Positions 24,276-32,614 are shown, numbered from the stretch's first letter. The stretch is 38,174 bases of DNA from Lachnospiraceae bacterium (GCA_024687305.1 JAILEQ010000109.1:1-38174); one strand, 5' to 3'. Notes: generated by a model not told the origin, from the letters alone. Numbers and translations are program-made.

Positions 24276-25592
24276 ATGCAGATAAAAATACCCGAGAATG
24301 TCGAAAAAATAATAAACACTCTTGAGGCAGCGGGCTTTGAGGCGTATGCGGTCGGAGGATGCGTAAGAGACACACTGTTAAACCGCACTCCGAACGATTG
24401 GGATATCACTACGTCCGCGCATCCCGAGGATGTTAAGAAGCTTTTTAAAGTAACTTTCGATACGGGTATTGAACACGGAACTGTATCGGTCCTTCTTGAT
24501 AAAGTGGTTTATGAGGTCACCACATACCGTATAGACGGGGAGTACGATGATGCCAGGCATCCGAGCAGTGTTCTTTTTACCGATTCGCTCAAAGAAGATT
24601 TGAGAAGACGTGATTTTACGATCAATGCAATGGCTTACAATCCGCGTACAGGTATAGTGGATCTGTACGGCGGAAGGGAAGACATCGAAAACAGGATCGT
24701 GCGATGCGTCGGCGATGCAAGAGAACGCTTTGACGAGGATGCTCTTCGTATTTTGAGAGCAGTCCGTTTTGCCGCTCAGCTTGGGTATACCATCGAAAAA
24801 GAAACAAAGAAAGCCATCACGGAGCTTGCGGTCAATCTTAAGAAGATAAGTGCGGAGAGGATCCGTGAAGAGTTTCTTAAGATGATAACGAGCGATAACC
24901 CCGGATATATAGTTGATGCTTATGAACTCGGTATTACCAAAGTTTTTCTTCCCGAGTTCGATCTTATGATGAGAACGCCTCAGAACAATCCGCACCATGC
25001 CTACACTGTCGGAGTTCATACGGTCAAAGTCATGGAAAATATCAAAGCCGATAAGGTCTTAAGGCTTTCGGCGCTGCTTCACGATGTGGGAAAGCCTGCC
25101 ACCAGAAAGACCGACGATAACGGGATAGACCATTTTTACGGTCATCCGAAGGTCGGAGTTGATATAAGTAAGGATATATTCAATCGGCTTAAATTCGATA
25201 ATGAGACAAAAAGAAAGGTCTGCACTCTCGTGGGATGTCACGACTGGATGATAGAATCGTCCGACATTCATATCCGTAAGGAGATCCACAGGATAGGAGA
25301 AGAAGCATTCCCCGATATATTTGAATTAAACCGTGCAGATATTTTGGGACAAGGCAAATATCGCATGGAAGAAAAGCTTGAATTGCTCGAAAGAGTAAAA
25401 AAAGCTTACGATGAGGTGATGAAAAAAGAGGAGTGTGTTTCACTCAAAACTCTGGCCGTCACCGGAGCCGATCTTATCAAGGCCGGATGCAAAGAGGGCC
25501 CCGAGATCGGAAAAACGCTTGAGTATCTTTTGGAAAAGGTGCTTGAGGATCCGTCATTAAATACGAAAGAAAAATTGCTTGAATTGCTGTAA
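24276..25592 (+). CDS. cca: CCA tRNA nucleotidyltransferase with HD domain
   Basis: Adds or repairs the CCA end of tRNAs. The 438-residue protein has the class II nucleotidyltransferase signature: GGCVRDTLL (27-35), the catalytic DWD carboxylates D41 and D43, and RRDFTINAMAY near 110. A C-terminal HD domain carries SALLHDVGKPATRK near 266-279, with further His residues downstream. This HD part is typical of family members that may also have phosphohydrolase activity. It starts 6 bases after ackA with no clear Shine-Dalgarno. The tRNA-Gly of this window is not followed by CCA within the sequence available, consistent with a need for this enzyme. Confidence 0.93.
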   Translation: MQIKIPENVEKIINTLEAAGFEAYAVGGCVRDTLLNRTPNDWDITTSAHPEDVKKLFKVTFDTGIEHGTVSVLLDKVVYEVTTYRIDGEYDDARHPSSVLFTDSLKEDLRRRDFTINAMAYNPRTGIVDLYGGREDIENRIVRCVGDARERFDEDALRILRAVRFAAQLGYTIEKETKKAITELAVNLKKISAERIREEFLKMITSDNPGYIVDAYELGITKVFLPEFDLMMRTPQNNPHHAYTVGVHTVKVMENIKADKVLRLSALLHDVGKPATRKTDDNGIDHFYGHPKVGVDISKDIFNRLKFDNETKRKVCTLVGCHDWMIESSDIHIRKEIHRIGEEAFPDIFELNRADILGQGKYRMEEKLELLERVKKAYDEVMKKEECVSLKTLAVTGADLIKAGCKEGPEIGKTLEYLLEKVLEDPSLNTKEKLLELL

Positions 25593-25606
25593 ACTGTGAG
25601 GAACGG

Positions 25607-27223
25607 ATGGCAGGAAAAGGTATAAAAAGAGCATTGTTTATAACGTTGATCTCTCTTTTTTTATCGGGATGCTCGGATGCATCTCTGCCTCTTGCGTCCG
25701 TAACCGGTGATCGGATCGCGTCAAAAGACTTCGAATCTTACGTTTCGGGTGATTACGATTCGTTTGATACGGCCGTCATAGCCGCCATCGATACGTTAAG
25801 TGACGAGATCACCTTATACAATTACGATATCAATAAATTCTATACTCTTAATTTCGACGGTACTTCGTCGTTCGCTGACAGATACAAGACTCCGATTTCT
25901 TTGTCCCAATTATCGGTCGGAAATCTCGTGGACGTTTGGTTCATGAAGGACAAACGTCTTATCTCAGGCATGTGCGAAGCATCTGATACATTCACAGAGT
26001 CTGACATCTCCGATTTCGAGATCAACGCATGGTCAAAAACTTTAAAGATCAAAAGCGATACGTATCGTGTCTCCACAAAGACGTTTGTTTCTTCCGACGG
26101 AAAAAAGATCGATATTTCGGAGCTTAGTCAAAGCGACAGTATAACGATCCGCGGTATAGACAATACGGTAATGAGCATTACCGTAGACAACGGGCACGGT
26201 TATATCATGCTTGAAGGAAACGATTATTTCGTGGGCGGATTTATGGAGATAGGAAGCAAGATCATATATCAGATCGAACCCAAGATGATGATCCTTGTTC
26301 CGGAAGGCGATTACAACGTGCGTATCACAAATCGCGGAACGGAAGTAAACAGAGAGATCACGGTTGCAAGAAATTCCGAGACTGTCATCGATCTGTCCGA
26401 TGTAGAGATTGTGGAAGAAAAAGTCAAATCTTTCACACTTGCCGTTTCGCCTGAGACCGCTACCGTGACGATCGACGGAAAAGCCATCGATCCTGCTTAT
26501 CCCGTGCATTGTTCGTACGGTATGCATAAACTCGTTGCGACTTGCAGCGGATATAAGAAGCTTACAAGATATTTTAATGTTGATGAAAATACAAAGGAAC
26601 TTAAGGTGACTTTGATCGCCCTTCCCAAGGAAGAGTCTGTTTCCGGTAACGATACTTCCGTGGCCGGGACAACAAGTACGTCGACGAGCGATTCGACAAG
26701 CACATCGACTTCGACGTCAGCATCGGCTTCAACGAGTACGAGTGCGTCCGATTCAACGACAACCTCGACTTCGACATCAACGTCCGCCTCGACATCAACT
26801 TCGGCGAGCGATTCGACGAGTACGTCGACAAGTACTTCGACCGGTACGTCAGCATCGGCTTCAACGAGCACGAGTGCGTCCGATTCAACGTCAGCCTCTA
26901 CTTCCGCGTCGACTTCAACGAGCACATCAACGTCGACAAGCACATCGACCTCGACGTCTGACAGTTCTTCTGCAAACGAACAGACTGAGAACACTCAGGA
27001 TAACAGGACTTACTATGTTACGATAGCCGCACCCGATTCCCCGGAGGTTTACTGGGACGGCAGTTACGTGGGTCTGGCTCCTTTATCTATAAAGAAAACC
27101 GTTGGAACACACGTTATCACACTAAGAAAGCCGGGGTTTGAGACGCGTTCATTTACGGTCATGCTCGACGATGCCAAAGAAGATGTGAGTTACACATTCG
27201 ACTCAATGGTCAAAACAGAATAA
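25607..27223 (+). CDS. PEGA-domain lipoprotein with a long Ser/Thr linker
   Basis: A 538-residue lipoprotein. The signal peptide ends in LFLSGC, with the lipidated Cys at 22. Residues about 28-215 form a domain not recognised. A first PEGA-like domain follows (about 225-345), with repeated beta-strand turns ending in ETATVTIDGKAI and KLVATCSGYKKLTRYFNV. Residues about 347-455 are almost entirely Ser and Thr with some Ala and Asp, an extended flexible linker. A second PEGA domain spans about 465-535 (APDSPEVYWDGSYVGLAPLS and HVITLRKPGFETRSF). PEGA domains often bind or stabilise at the cell surface, so this looks like a surface stalk protein. It starts after GTGAGG. Confidence 0.8.
   Translation: MAGKGIKRALFITLISLFLSGCSDASLPLASVTGDRIASKDFESYVSGDYDSFDTAVIAAIDTLSDEITLYNYDINKFYTLNFDGTSSFADRYKTPISLSQLSVGNLVDVWFMKDKRLISGMCEASDTFTESDISDFEINAWSKTLKIKSDTYRVSTKTFVSSDGKKIDISELSQSDSITIRGIDNTVMSITVDNGHGYIMLEGNDYFVGGFMEIGSKIIYQIEPKMMILVPEGDYNVRITNRGTEVNREITVARNSETVIDLSDVEIVEEKVKSFTLAVSPETATVTIDGKAIDPAYPVHCSYGMHKLVATCSGYKKLTRYFNVDENTKELKVTLIALPKEESVSGNDTSVAGTTSTSTSDSTSTSTSTSASASTSTSASDSTTTSTSTSTSASTSTSASDSTSTSTSTSTGTSASASTSTSASDSTSASTSASTSTSTSTSTSTSTSTSDSSSANEQTENTQDNRTYYVTIAAPDSPEVYWDGSYVGLAPLSIKKTVGTHVITLRKPGFETRSFTVMLDDAKEDVSYTFDSMVKTE
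26640..26965 (+). repeat. Low-complexity Ser/Thr-coding repeats in the PEGA lipoprotein
   Basis: Short TCG/ACG/ACA/AGC codon runs are reiterated. The DNA segment ACGTCAGCATCGGCTTCAAC occurs at about 26714 and again at about 26845, about 131 bases apart, showing an internal duplication. The length of this linker could vary between strains. Confidence 0.75.
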
Positions 27224-27240
27224 ACGAATTATTAAAAATG

Positions 27241-27268
27241 CCGAAAAATAGCCATTTTTTGGTCTTTT
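27241..27268 (+). terminator. Weak terminator after the PEGA lipoprotein
   Basis: CCGAAAAAT (27241-27249) pairs with ATTTTTTGG (27254-27262), with one G-T pair and an AGCC loop, followed by TCTTTTG. AT-rich and therefore of moderate strength. Confidence 0.5.
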
Positions 27269-27271
27269 GCC

Positions 27272-27300
27272 TTGACATTTAGAACAAAAAAAGATATAAC
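27272..27300 (+). promoter_or_regulatory. Promoter of the HU gene
   Basis: A perfect TTGACA (27272-27277) is followed after 17 bases by TATAAC (27295-27300). Strong, sigma-A type. Confidence 0.85.
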
Positions 27301-27367
27301 TATTTTAGACGTTTTCCTAAAGGGGATTCGTAAATAATTTTGACTCATCATAGAGGAGGAAATTTTA

Positions 27368-27643
27368 ATGAACAAGACAGAATTAGTTGCAGCTATCGCT
27401 GAAGAAACAGGATTATCCAAGAAGGATGCCGAGAAGGCTGTTAAGGCTTTCACAGACGTAGTTACAAAGCAGTTAAAGAAGGGCCAGAAGGTTCAGTTAG
27501 TTGGCTTCGGTACTTTCGAAGTTACCAAGAGAGCTGCTAGAGAAGGCAGAAATCCTCAGACAGGCGCACCTATGAAGATTAAGGCTTCTAAGGCTCCTAA
27601 GTTCAGCGCAGGCAAGGCTTTAAAGGATGCAGTTAACAAATAA
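27368..27643 (+). CDS. hup: HU family DNA-binding protein
   Basis: A 91-residue histone-like protein that binds and bends DNA as a dimer and organises the nucleoid. The sequence MNKTELVAAIAEETGLSKKD, then GFGTFEVTKRAAREGRNPQT (about 47-66) and KIKASKAPKFSAGKALKDAV, is a textbook HU. It is preceded by AGGAGG and a strong promoter, and codons are those of a highly expressed gene (AAG, GTT, GCT). A terminator follows. It heads the conserved block leading to rqcP, divIC, tilS, hpt and ftsH. Confidence 0.96.
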   Translation: MNKTELVAAIAEETGLSKKDAEKAVKAFTDVVTKQLKKGQKVQLVGFGTFEVTKRAAREGRNPQTGAPMKIKASKAPKFSAGKALKDAVNK

Positions 27644-27660
27644 GTTTGACTGATATCAAA

Positions 27661-27687
27661 GGGAACCGGCGACGGTTCCCTTTTTTT
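27661..27687 (+). terminator. Terminator after hup
   Basis: GGGAACCG (27661-27668) pairs with CGGTTCCC (27673-27680) across GCGA, followed by seven T residues and preceded by AAA. Confidence 0.9.
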
Positions 27688-27719
27688 GTTCCGATAATAT
27701 AATTTTTTGGAGATATAAT

Positions 27720-27959
27720 ATGAGATTGGACAAATTCTTAAAAATAGCCCGTCTTATCAAAAGGCGTACGGTTGCCAACGAGGCATGCGATAATGATCGT
27801 GTATATGTAAACGATAAGATCGCAAAGCCCTCCACTAAAGTCAAAGTGGGTGACATAATCACGATAGCATTCGGAAATAAAGAGCGAAAAGTAAGAGTTT
27901 TGGATATTAAAGAGACAGTAAAAAAAGAAGAAGCCGAAAGCCTCTACGAAGACCTATGA
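27720..27959 (+). CDS. rqcP: S4-domain RNA-binding protein, RqcP type
   Basis: A 79-residue single S4 domain (MRLDKFLKIARLIKRRTVAN through KVGDIITIAFG). In Bacillus subtilis the corresponding small S4 protein, RqcP (formerly YabO), helps the RqcH-driven addition of alanine tails to nascent chains on stalled 50S subunits. The location between hup and divIC matches the Bacillus gene order. An alternative is an HslR/Hsp15-like rescue factor, but the length and context favour RqcP. A GGAG site precedes the ATG. The next genes in Bacillus, yabP and yabQ, are absent. Confidence 0.85.
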   Translation: MRLDKFLKIARLIKRRTVANEACDNDRVYVNDKIAKPSTKVKVGDIITIAFGNKERKVRVLDIKETVKKEEAESLYEDL

Positions 27960-28034
27960 CCTTCAAAACCCGACAAAACATGAGTGTTTTCGGAGAAAAG
28001 ATGAAAGAAAATATAAAAATATCGACGAATGTGG

Positions 28035-28063
28035 TTGACGTAAGTAGTTTACAGATATACAAT
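28035..28063 (+). promoter_or_regulatory. Promoter of divIC
   Basis: TTGACG (28035-28040), 17-base spacer, then TACAAT (28058-28063). Transcription would begin around 28070, inside the palindrome at 28069-28088. The 27960-28034 stretch upstream holds no gene. Confidence 0.75.
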
Positions 28064-28068
28064 AAATT

Positions 28069-28088
28069 TATGTTAACATGTTAACATA
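28069..28088. promoter_or_regulatory. Perfect 20-bp palindrome at the divIC transcription start
   Basis: TATGTTAACATGTTAACATA is its own reverse complement and contains TGTTAACA twice in tandem, each also a palindrome. It spans the expected start site just after the -10 box, the usual position of a repressor site. No regulator gene is adjacent. Confidence 0.7.
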
Positions 28089-28110
28089 ATCGATATTCAG
28101 GAGAGGCACA

Positions 28111-28419
28111 ATGAGAAGAAAACCGGCTATGAGGACAAATAAGCCCAGAAATCTTCTTAGTATCGCAACTGTTTCCGTGATAGTTGTGATGCTTGTGATC
28201 GTGCTGCACGTAGGTTCAGTCCGGCTTCTTGAAAAGAAAGCGGCCTACGATAAAAGAGAAGCTTATCTTCTTGAGGAGATCGCCAAAGAAGAGAGGCGGA
28301 CCGAAGAGATTGAGGAATATAGAAAGTACACGCGTACAAAACAATATATCGAAGATCTTGCAAAAGAAAGACTCGGACTTGTTTACAAAGACGAGATAAT
28401 ATTTGAAGCAGATAATTAG
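28111..28419 (+). CDS. divIC: Septum formation initiator, DivIC/FtsB family
   Basis: A 102-residue bitopic membrane protein with a basic cytoplasmic N-terminus, one transmembrane helix (about 16-36), then a coiled coil (about 39-70) and a short C-terminal ERLGLVYKDE motif (about 86-95) typical of DivIC/FtsB proteins. These proteins join FtsL and DivIB in the divisome core. Start after GGAGAGG. The gene has its own promoter with the palindromic element. It precedes tilS, as in the Bacillus block. Confidence 0.9.
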   Translation: MRRKPAMRTNKPRNLLSIATVSVIVVMLVIVLHVGSVRLLEKKAAYDKREAYLLEEIAKEERRTEEIEEYRKYTRTKQYIEDLAKERLGLVYKDEIIFEADN

Positions 28420-28469
28420 AACACCTTTCGTTGAATAAAAACGGAAGGTGTTTTATCATATGTAATATG
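28420..28469 (+). promoter_or_regulatory. Hairpin and start-stop mini-ORF before tilS
   Basis: AACACCTTTCGT (28420-28431) pairs with ACGGAAGGTGTT (28441-28452) with one mismatch. The following T tract is short (TTTTAT), so it may be a weak terminator. GGAAGGTG in its 3' arm is the only Shine-Dalgarno here. It lies at ideal distance from an ATG at 28460, which is immediately followed by TAA; the tilS ATG at 28467 comes one base later. Confidence 0.5.
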
Positions 28470-29870
28470 ACCGATCCATTCATTAACAAGATAAGTGAAT
28501 ACATTAAAAAAGAAGAGCTGCTTGAACGTAATGACAAGGTTGTGCTCGGTGTATCGGGCGGAGCCGATTCGGTAGCTCTTCTTTATGCCATGAATATGCT
28601 TAGGGAGCAATACGATCTAAGTCTTCTTGTTGTGAGCGTAGATCACGGATTAAGAAAAGAAGCCAAGGAAGAGTGCGAGTACGTAAAGAGCCTTTGCGAT
28701 AAGCTGTCCGTTCCGTTTGTACTTAAGGAGTTTGATGTTGAAAAGCTTTCAAAGGAATGCGGAAAAGGCACCGAAGAGACCGGCAGAAAAGTCAGATACG
28801 ATTCGTTTGCTGAGGAGGCCCGTGTTTTGGGACATGGCACCAAGATCGCTGTGGCTCACAATATGAACGATCTTTGCGAGACAATGCTTTTTCATCTTTT
28901 CAGGGGTACGGGACCTAAAGGGCTTTGTTCGATACTTCCGAAACGTGACAATATAATAAGGCCGTTACTTTGTGTCGAAAGAAAAGAGATCGAAGAGTGG
29001 CTTTATAAAAACAATATTAAGTTCTATACGGATAAGACGAATCTGACCGACGATTATACCCGCAACATGATCAGGCACAACATAATCGATTATGCGGTTA
29101 ACAATATCAATCCCGGCGCAGTGAGCCACATGGCGAACACCGTTTCAATGCTTCGCGAGCTTACGGATTTTGTCGACTTAAAAGTGGACGATCTTTATAA
29201 AAAGGTCTGTCATAAAGAAAACGATGAGATCGTTGTCGACGCCGCTTTATTGAACGAAGAAAGCTCTTTCGTAGTGTGTTCTTTGTACAAAAGGTGCATT
29301 GATCTTACCGTTCCTTCCAACAGAGATATCACGATAAAGCACTTTGAGGCGATCGAAAAACTGACCTTGGGAAGCGAATCAAAAGAACTCGATCTTCCTT
29401 ACGGCATACACGTTTTGTATGAGGCCGGAAAACTTAAGTTTAAACGATCCGTTTTTGAAGAGCCCGTGTTTGAACCCGTTGTTTTCAAAGAAGATGAAGG
29501 GATCGTTAAAACAGAATTCGGAATGACCGTAAAGTGGCATGTTGAAGACAGAACGAAGGATTTTTGCGTGTTCAAAAATGAGTATACGAAATGCTTCGAT
29601 TATGATAAAATACTTAATCGTCCGATACTTAGGACCATCAAGGAAGGGGACCGGATCACGATCAATGATATGCTTCAGACGAAGAAGCTTTCCGACTATT
29701 TCATAGATGAAAAGATTCCCTGTTCACAAAGAAAGAAGACACTTCTTATAGCCGACGGAGATAACATAGTGTGGGTTATAGGACACAGGATCGGAGAGGC
29801 GGCAAAGATAACTGACGAGACAAAGAAGATCCTGTATGTGGAAGTGATAAAGGAGGATATCCATGGATAA
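28467..29870 (+). CDS. tilS: tRNA(Ile)-lysidine synthase
   Basis: Adds lysine to C34 of tRNA-Ile(CAU), using ATP, which changes codon reading from AUG to AUA. The 467-residue protein has the PP-loop SGGADS at 30-35, the conserved HNMNDLCETMLFHLFRGTG segment near 131-150, and a C-terminal tail (from about 370) with TKKLSDYFIDEKIPCSQRKK that resembles the TilS tRNA-binding domain. The ATG at 28467 is preferred; the frame could reach the TTG at 28431, but that start lies in a hairpin arm. It overlaps hpt by 8 bases. Confidence 0.93.
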   Translation: MTDPFINKISEYIKKEELLERNDKVVLGVSGGADSVALLYAMNMLREQYDLSLLVVSVDHGLRKEAKEECEYVKSLCDKLSVPFVLKEFDVEKLSKECGKGTEETGRKVRYDSFAEEARVLGHGTKIAVAHNMNDLCETMLFHLFRGTGPKGLCSILPKRDNIIRPLLCVERKEIEEWLYKNNIKFYTDKTNLTDDYTRNMIRHNIIDYAVNNINPGAVSHMANTVSMLRELTDFVDLKVDDLYKKVCHKENDEIVVDAALLNEESSFVVCSLYKRCIDLTVPSNRDITIKHFEAIEKLTLGSESKELDLPYGIHVLYEAGKLKFKRSVFEEPVFEPVVFKEDEGIVKTEFGMTVKWHVEDRTKDFCVFKNEYTKCFDYDKILNRPILRTIKEGDRITINDMLQTKKLSDYFIDEKIPCSQRKKTLLIADGDNIVWVIGHRIGEAAKITDETKKILYVEVIKEDIHG

Positions 29871-30396
29871 GCATCACGTAAAAGTTATGATATCTGAGGA
29901 AGACGTAAACAAGCGCATAAGAGAGATCGGTGAAGCGATCACAAAAGATTATGCCGGCAAGTCGGTTCATCTTGTATGTGTATTAAAAGGCGGAAGCTTC
30001 TTTATGTGTGAGCTCGCAAAGAGGATCGATCTCAACGTTTCTCTTGATTTTATGTCGGTTTCAAGCTACGGTGCGGGTACCAAATCAAGCGGAGTCGTTC
30101 GTATCGTAAAAGACCTTGATGAGCCTTTGGAAGGAAAGGATGTCATAGTAGTCGAAGACATTATCGATTCGGGAAGAACTCTTTCATATCTTATGGCACT
30201 TTTAAAGGACAGACATCCGGCAAGCCTTAAACTCTGTACGCTTCTTGACAAGCCTGACAGACGTGTCGTTGATGTGGATGTTGATTATACCGGATTTAAG
30301 ATTCCGGATGCTTTCGTAGTCGGATACGGTCTCGATTACGATCAGGTATACAGAAACCTCCCTTATATAGGAGAGGTTGTGTTCGATCCCGAATAA
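29863..30396 (+). CDS. hpt: Hypoxanthine phosphoribosyltransferase
   Basis: Salvages hypoxanthine (and usually guanine) by transfer to PRPP, giving IMP or GMP. The 177-residue protein carries the PRPP-binding motif VVEDIIDSGRT at 96-106 and conserved SVSSYGAGTKSSG at 65-77. Start lies inside the end of tilS with AAGGAGG upstream. The tilS-hpt-ftsH order is well conserved in Firmicutes. Confidence 0.95.
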   Translation: MDKHHVKVMISEEDVNKRIREIGEAITKDYAGKSVHLVCVLKGGSFFMCELAKRIDLNVSLDFMSVSSYGAGTKSSGVVRIVKDLDEPLEGKDVIVVEDIIDSGRTLSYLMALLKDRHPASLKLCTLLDKPDRRVVDVDVDYTGFKIPDAFVVGYGLDYDQVYRNLPYIGEVVFDPE

Positions 30397-30415
30397 AGAT
30401 TAAAGGAGCAAAGTT

Positions 30416-32227
30416 TTGAACAAGAAAAATCAAGGATACAGGATCTATTTTGTATTGATGCTCATCCTTTTGGGTTTTGCGATCATTATGTCATTTTTGC
30501 AAAAACAAAAGACATACTATACAAAAGAACAGTTATTGAATGATATTGACGCAGGCAGCGTAACCGAGATACTCATCGAGCCAAATGCCGAGAACGGTAC
30601 GGGTGTGTTAAAAGTCACTTTCGCGGGCGGAAACGAAAAGCAGCTGTACGTTACGGATGTAACCGAGATCGAGAGTCTGCTCGAAGAAAAGGACATACCT
30701 GTTTATATCGGTGATATCCCGAGAGAAAACTGGTTTTTAAGCTATGTTCTCCCTGTTTTGGTGATCCTTATCATAGGGGTATTCCTGTTTGTGATGTTTA
30801 CGTCGCAACCGTCGGCCAATTCTCAGAGTTCCAAGATGATGAACTTCGGTAAATCCCGTGCAAGGATGTTTACCGGAAGTGAAAATAAGGTCACTTTAAA
30901 AGATGTTGCCGGACTTAAAGAAGAAAAAGAAGAACTTGACGAGATAGTCGAATTCCTCAAAAATCCCGGAAAATTTCTTCAGGTGGGCGCCAGGATCCCC
31001 AAGGGCGTTCTTCTCGAGGGACCTCCCGGAACCGGAAAGACGCTTCTTGCCAAGGCAATAGCCGGAGAAGCAAGTGTTCCGTTCTTCAGCATTTCAGGTT
31101 CGGATTTTGTTGAAATGTTTGTAGGTGTCGGCGCATCAAGAGTACGAGACCTTTTTGTAGATGCGAAGAAGAATGCACCCTGTATAGTGTTCATAGACGA
31201 GATCGATGCCGTTGCCAGAAGAAGAGGTACCGGTATGGGCGGCGGTCACGACGAACGTGAGCAGACACTTAACCAGCTGCTTGTTGAGATGGACGGTTTT
31301 GCGGAAAACTCGGGTATCATCGTATTGGCCGCAACAAACCGTGTGGACATACTCGATCCTGCGATACTTCGTCCGGGCCGTTTCGACCGTAAGGTTGCGA
31401 TCGGTGTTCCCGATGTAGGAGGCCGTGAAGAGATACTTTCGGTACATGCAAAGAACAAACCTCTCGGCGATGACGTAAATCTTAAGGATATTGCACAGAC
31501 CACGGCAGGATTTACCGGTGCGGATCTTGAGAATCTCTTAAACGAAGCGGCGATCATTGCCGCCAAAGAGGACAGGAAGTATCTTGTTCAGGAAGATATC
31601 AAAAGATCGTTCATTAAAGTGGGCATAGGTACGGAGAAGAAAAGCCGTATCATATCCGACAAAGAAAAGAAGATCACGGCTTACCATGAAGCGGGACATG
31701 CCATTCTTTTCCATGTGCTTCCCGAAGTGGGCCCCGTTTATACCGTATCCATCATTCCTACGGGACTTGGTGCGGCCGGTTATACGATGCCTCTTCCCGA
31801 AAAGGATGAGATGTTCCATACAAAGACCGAAATGCTTGAGGAGATCATGGTATCGCTCGGCGGACGAATCGCAGAAGATATCATATTCGGTGATATCACT
31901 ACCGGAGCTTCAAGTGATATAAAGAAAGCCACCAAGATGGCTAGAAGAATGGTCACCCGTTACGGAATGAGCAAGAATATCGGTGTAATATGTTATGAAG
32001 ACGATGATGACGAAGTATTCATCGGTCGAGATCTTGCGCATGCCAAGAGTCATTCGGAAGAAGTTGCTTCCGAGATCGACAAAGAAGTAAAAGCCATTGT
32101 GGATGAATGTTACGAAAAGGCTGAGAATATCATAAAAGAGAACATTAATGTTCTTCACTCATGCGCAGAACTGCTTATGCAGAAAGAAAAGATCACAAGA
32201 GAAGAATTTGAGGCCCTTTTTGCTTAA
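30416..32227 (+). CDS. ftsH: ATP-dependent zinc metalloprotease FtsH
   Basis: Membrane-bound AAA+ protease that degrades unfolded and regulatory proteins. The 603-residue length is normal. Two transmembrane helices (about 10-27 and 106-123) flank an extracytoplasmic domain. Walker A GPPGTGKT is at 202-209, Walker B VFIDEIDA near 260, the second region of homology near 315, and the zinc motif HEAGH at 424-428. The start is a TTG at 30416: AAGGAG (30403-30408) is well placed, and the next in-frame Met is inside the first helix. No closing terminator hairpin with a T-run was found right after the stop. Confidence 0.96.
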   Translation: MNKKNQGYRIYFVLMLILLGFAIIMSFLQKQKTYYTKEQLLNDIDAGSVTEILIEPNAENGTGVLKVTFAGGNEKQLYVTDVTEIESLLEEKDIPVYIGDIPRENWFLSYVLPVLVILIIGVFLFVMFTSQPSANSQSSKMMNFGKSRARMFTGSENKVTLKDVAGLKEEKEELDEIVEFLKNPGKFLQVGARIPKGVLLEGPPGTGKTLLAKAIAGEASVPFFSISGSDFVEMFVGVGASRVRDLFVDAKKNAPCIVFIDEIDAVARRRGTGMGGGHDEREQTLNQLLVEMDGFAENSGIIVLAATNRVDILDPAILRPGRFDRKVAIGVPDVGGREEILSVHAKNKPLGDDVNLKDIAQTTAGFTGADLENLLNEAAIIAAKEDRKYLVQEDIKRSFIKVGIGTEKKSRIISDKEKKITAYHEAGHAILFHVLPEVGPVYTVSIIPTGLGAAGYTMPLPEKDEMFHTKTEMLEEIMVSLGGRIAEDIIFGDITTGASSDIKKATKMARRMVTRYGMSKNIGVICYEDDDDEVFIGRDLAHAKSHSEEVASEIDKEVKAIVDECYEKAENIIKENINVLHSCAELLMQKEKITREEFEALFA

Positions 32228-32231
32228 GCAA

Positions 32232-32382
32232 AAAGATGCTCCGCAAGGATGCGCACTCGCGCGTGCTGAAAATGTTGCTTGCAGCAACCGCGCTCGGCGC
32301 GAGCGTATTGCAAGCAATACGCTTTGTGCAATTTTCACAAAAAATACATCTGACTTTTGTGAATTTTGTGAATGGTGAGCAT
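32232..32382. repeat. Cluster of hairpins between ftsH and the GH13 gene
   Basis: Outer arms ATGCTC (32236-32241) and GAGCAT (32377-32382) enclose several hairpins: GTTGCT/AGCAAC (32274-32288), CGCTCG/CGAGCG (32291-32305), GCGTATTGC with its complement (32303-32322), and TTCACAAAA/TTTTGTGAA (32334-32363). TTTTGTGAA is then repeated directly at 32364-32372. The region holds no credible ORF. Nested structure is similar in style to the element at 17262-17342, though not in sequence. Confidence 0.6.
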
Positions 32383-32511
32383 TTACCCTAAAAAGGTCGG
32401 ATGCTATTATACTACTTGTAACCCCCCAATACATTATATAGTTTTTTGCTATACCCCATAAGAAGAAATACCTTCTCAAAAGAAAAAGCGACACGCGAGT
32501 GTCGTTTTTCT
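32382..32511 (+). ncRNA. Possible small RNA or leader with its own promoter and terminator
   Basis: TTTACC (32382-32387), 17 bases, TATTAT (32405-32410) would start a transcript near 32417. A terminator hairpin with CGACAC/GTGTCG (32489-32494 with 32499-32504), flanked by A and T runs, would end it near 32511, giving about 95 bases. Short internal hairpins TATAG/CTATA and AGAAG/CTTCT are present. No known RNA family was recognised. It could equally be a 5' leader attenuator for the GH13 gene. Confidence 0.35.
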
Positions 32512-32515
32512 TTTT
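32483..32515 (+). terminator. Terminator-like hairpin upstream of GH13 gene
   Basis: An A-run and CGACAC stem pair with GTGTCG and a T-run, loop GCGA. Readthrough from ftsH or the putative small RNA would end here. Confidence 0.75.
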
Positions 32516-32555
32516 CCCATTTTATCCCCAATAAACGGAATATGTTGCCTTATTC

Positions 32556-32584
32556 TTTATCTTTATCACTATATGTGGTAGAAT
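32556..32584 (+). promoter_or_regulatory. Candidate promoter of the GH13 gene
   Basis: TAGAAT at 32579-32584 with TTTATC 17 bases upstream (32556-32561). The -35 is poor; the -10 is good. It follows the terminator and precedes the ATG by about 30 bases. Confidence 0.4.
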
Positions 32585-32614
32585 ATATGTCGATTAATCA
32601 CATGCAGGTTTGTT

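Noticed and set aside
24378-25019. A 213-codon minus-strand frame
   Set aside because: It lies opposite the CCA-adding enzyme, whose catalytic motifs are intact; there is no start signal.
26497-26994. A minus-strand frame rich in Val-Asp-Glu repeats
   Set aside because: It is the reverse complement of the Ser/Thr repeat codons in the PEGA lipoprotein; composition is an artefact of that repeat.
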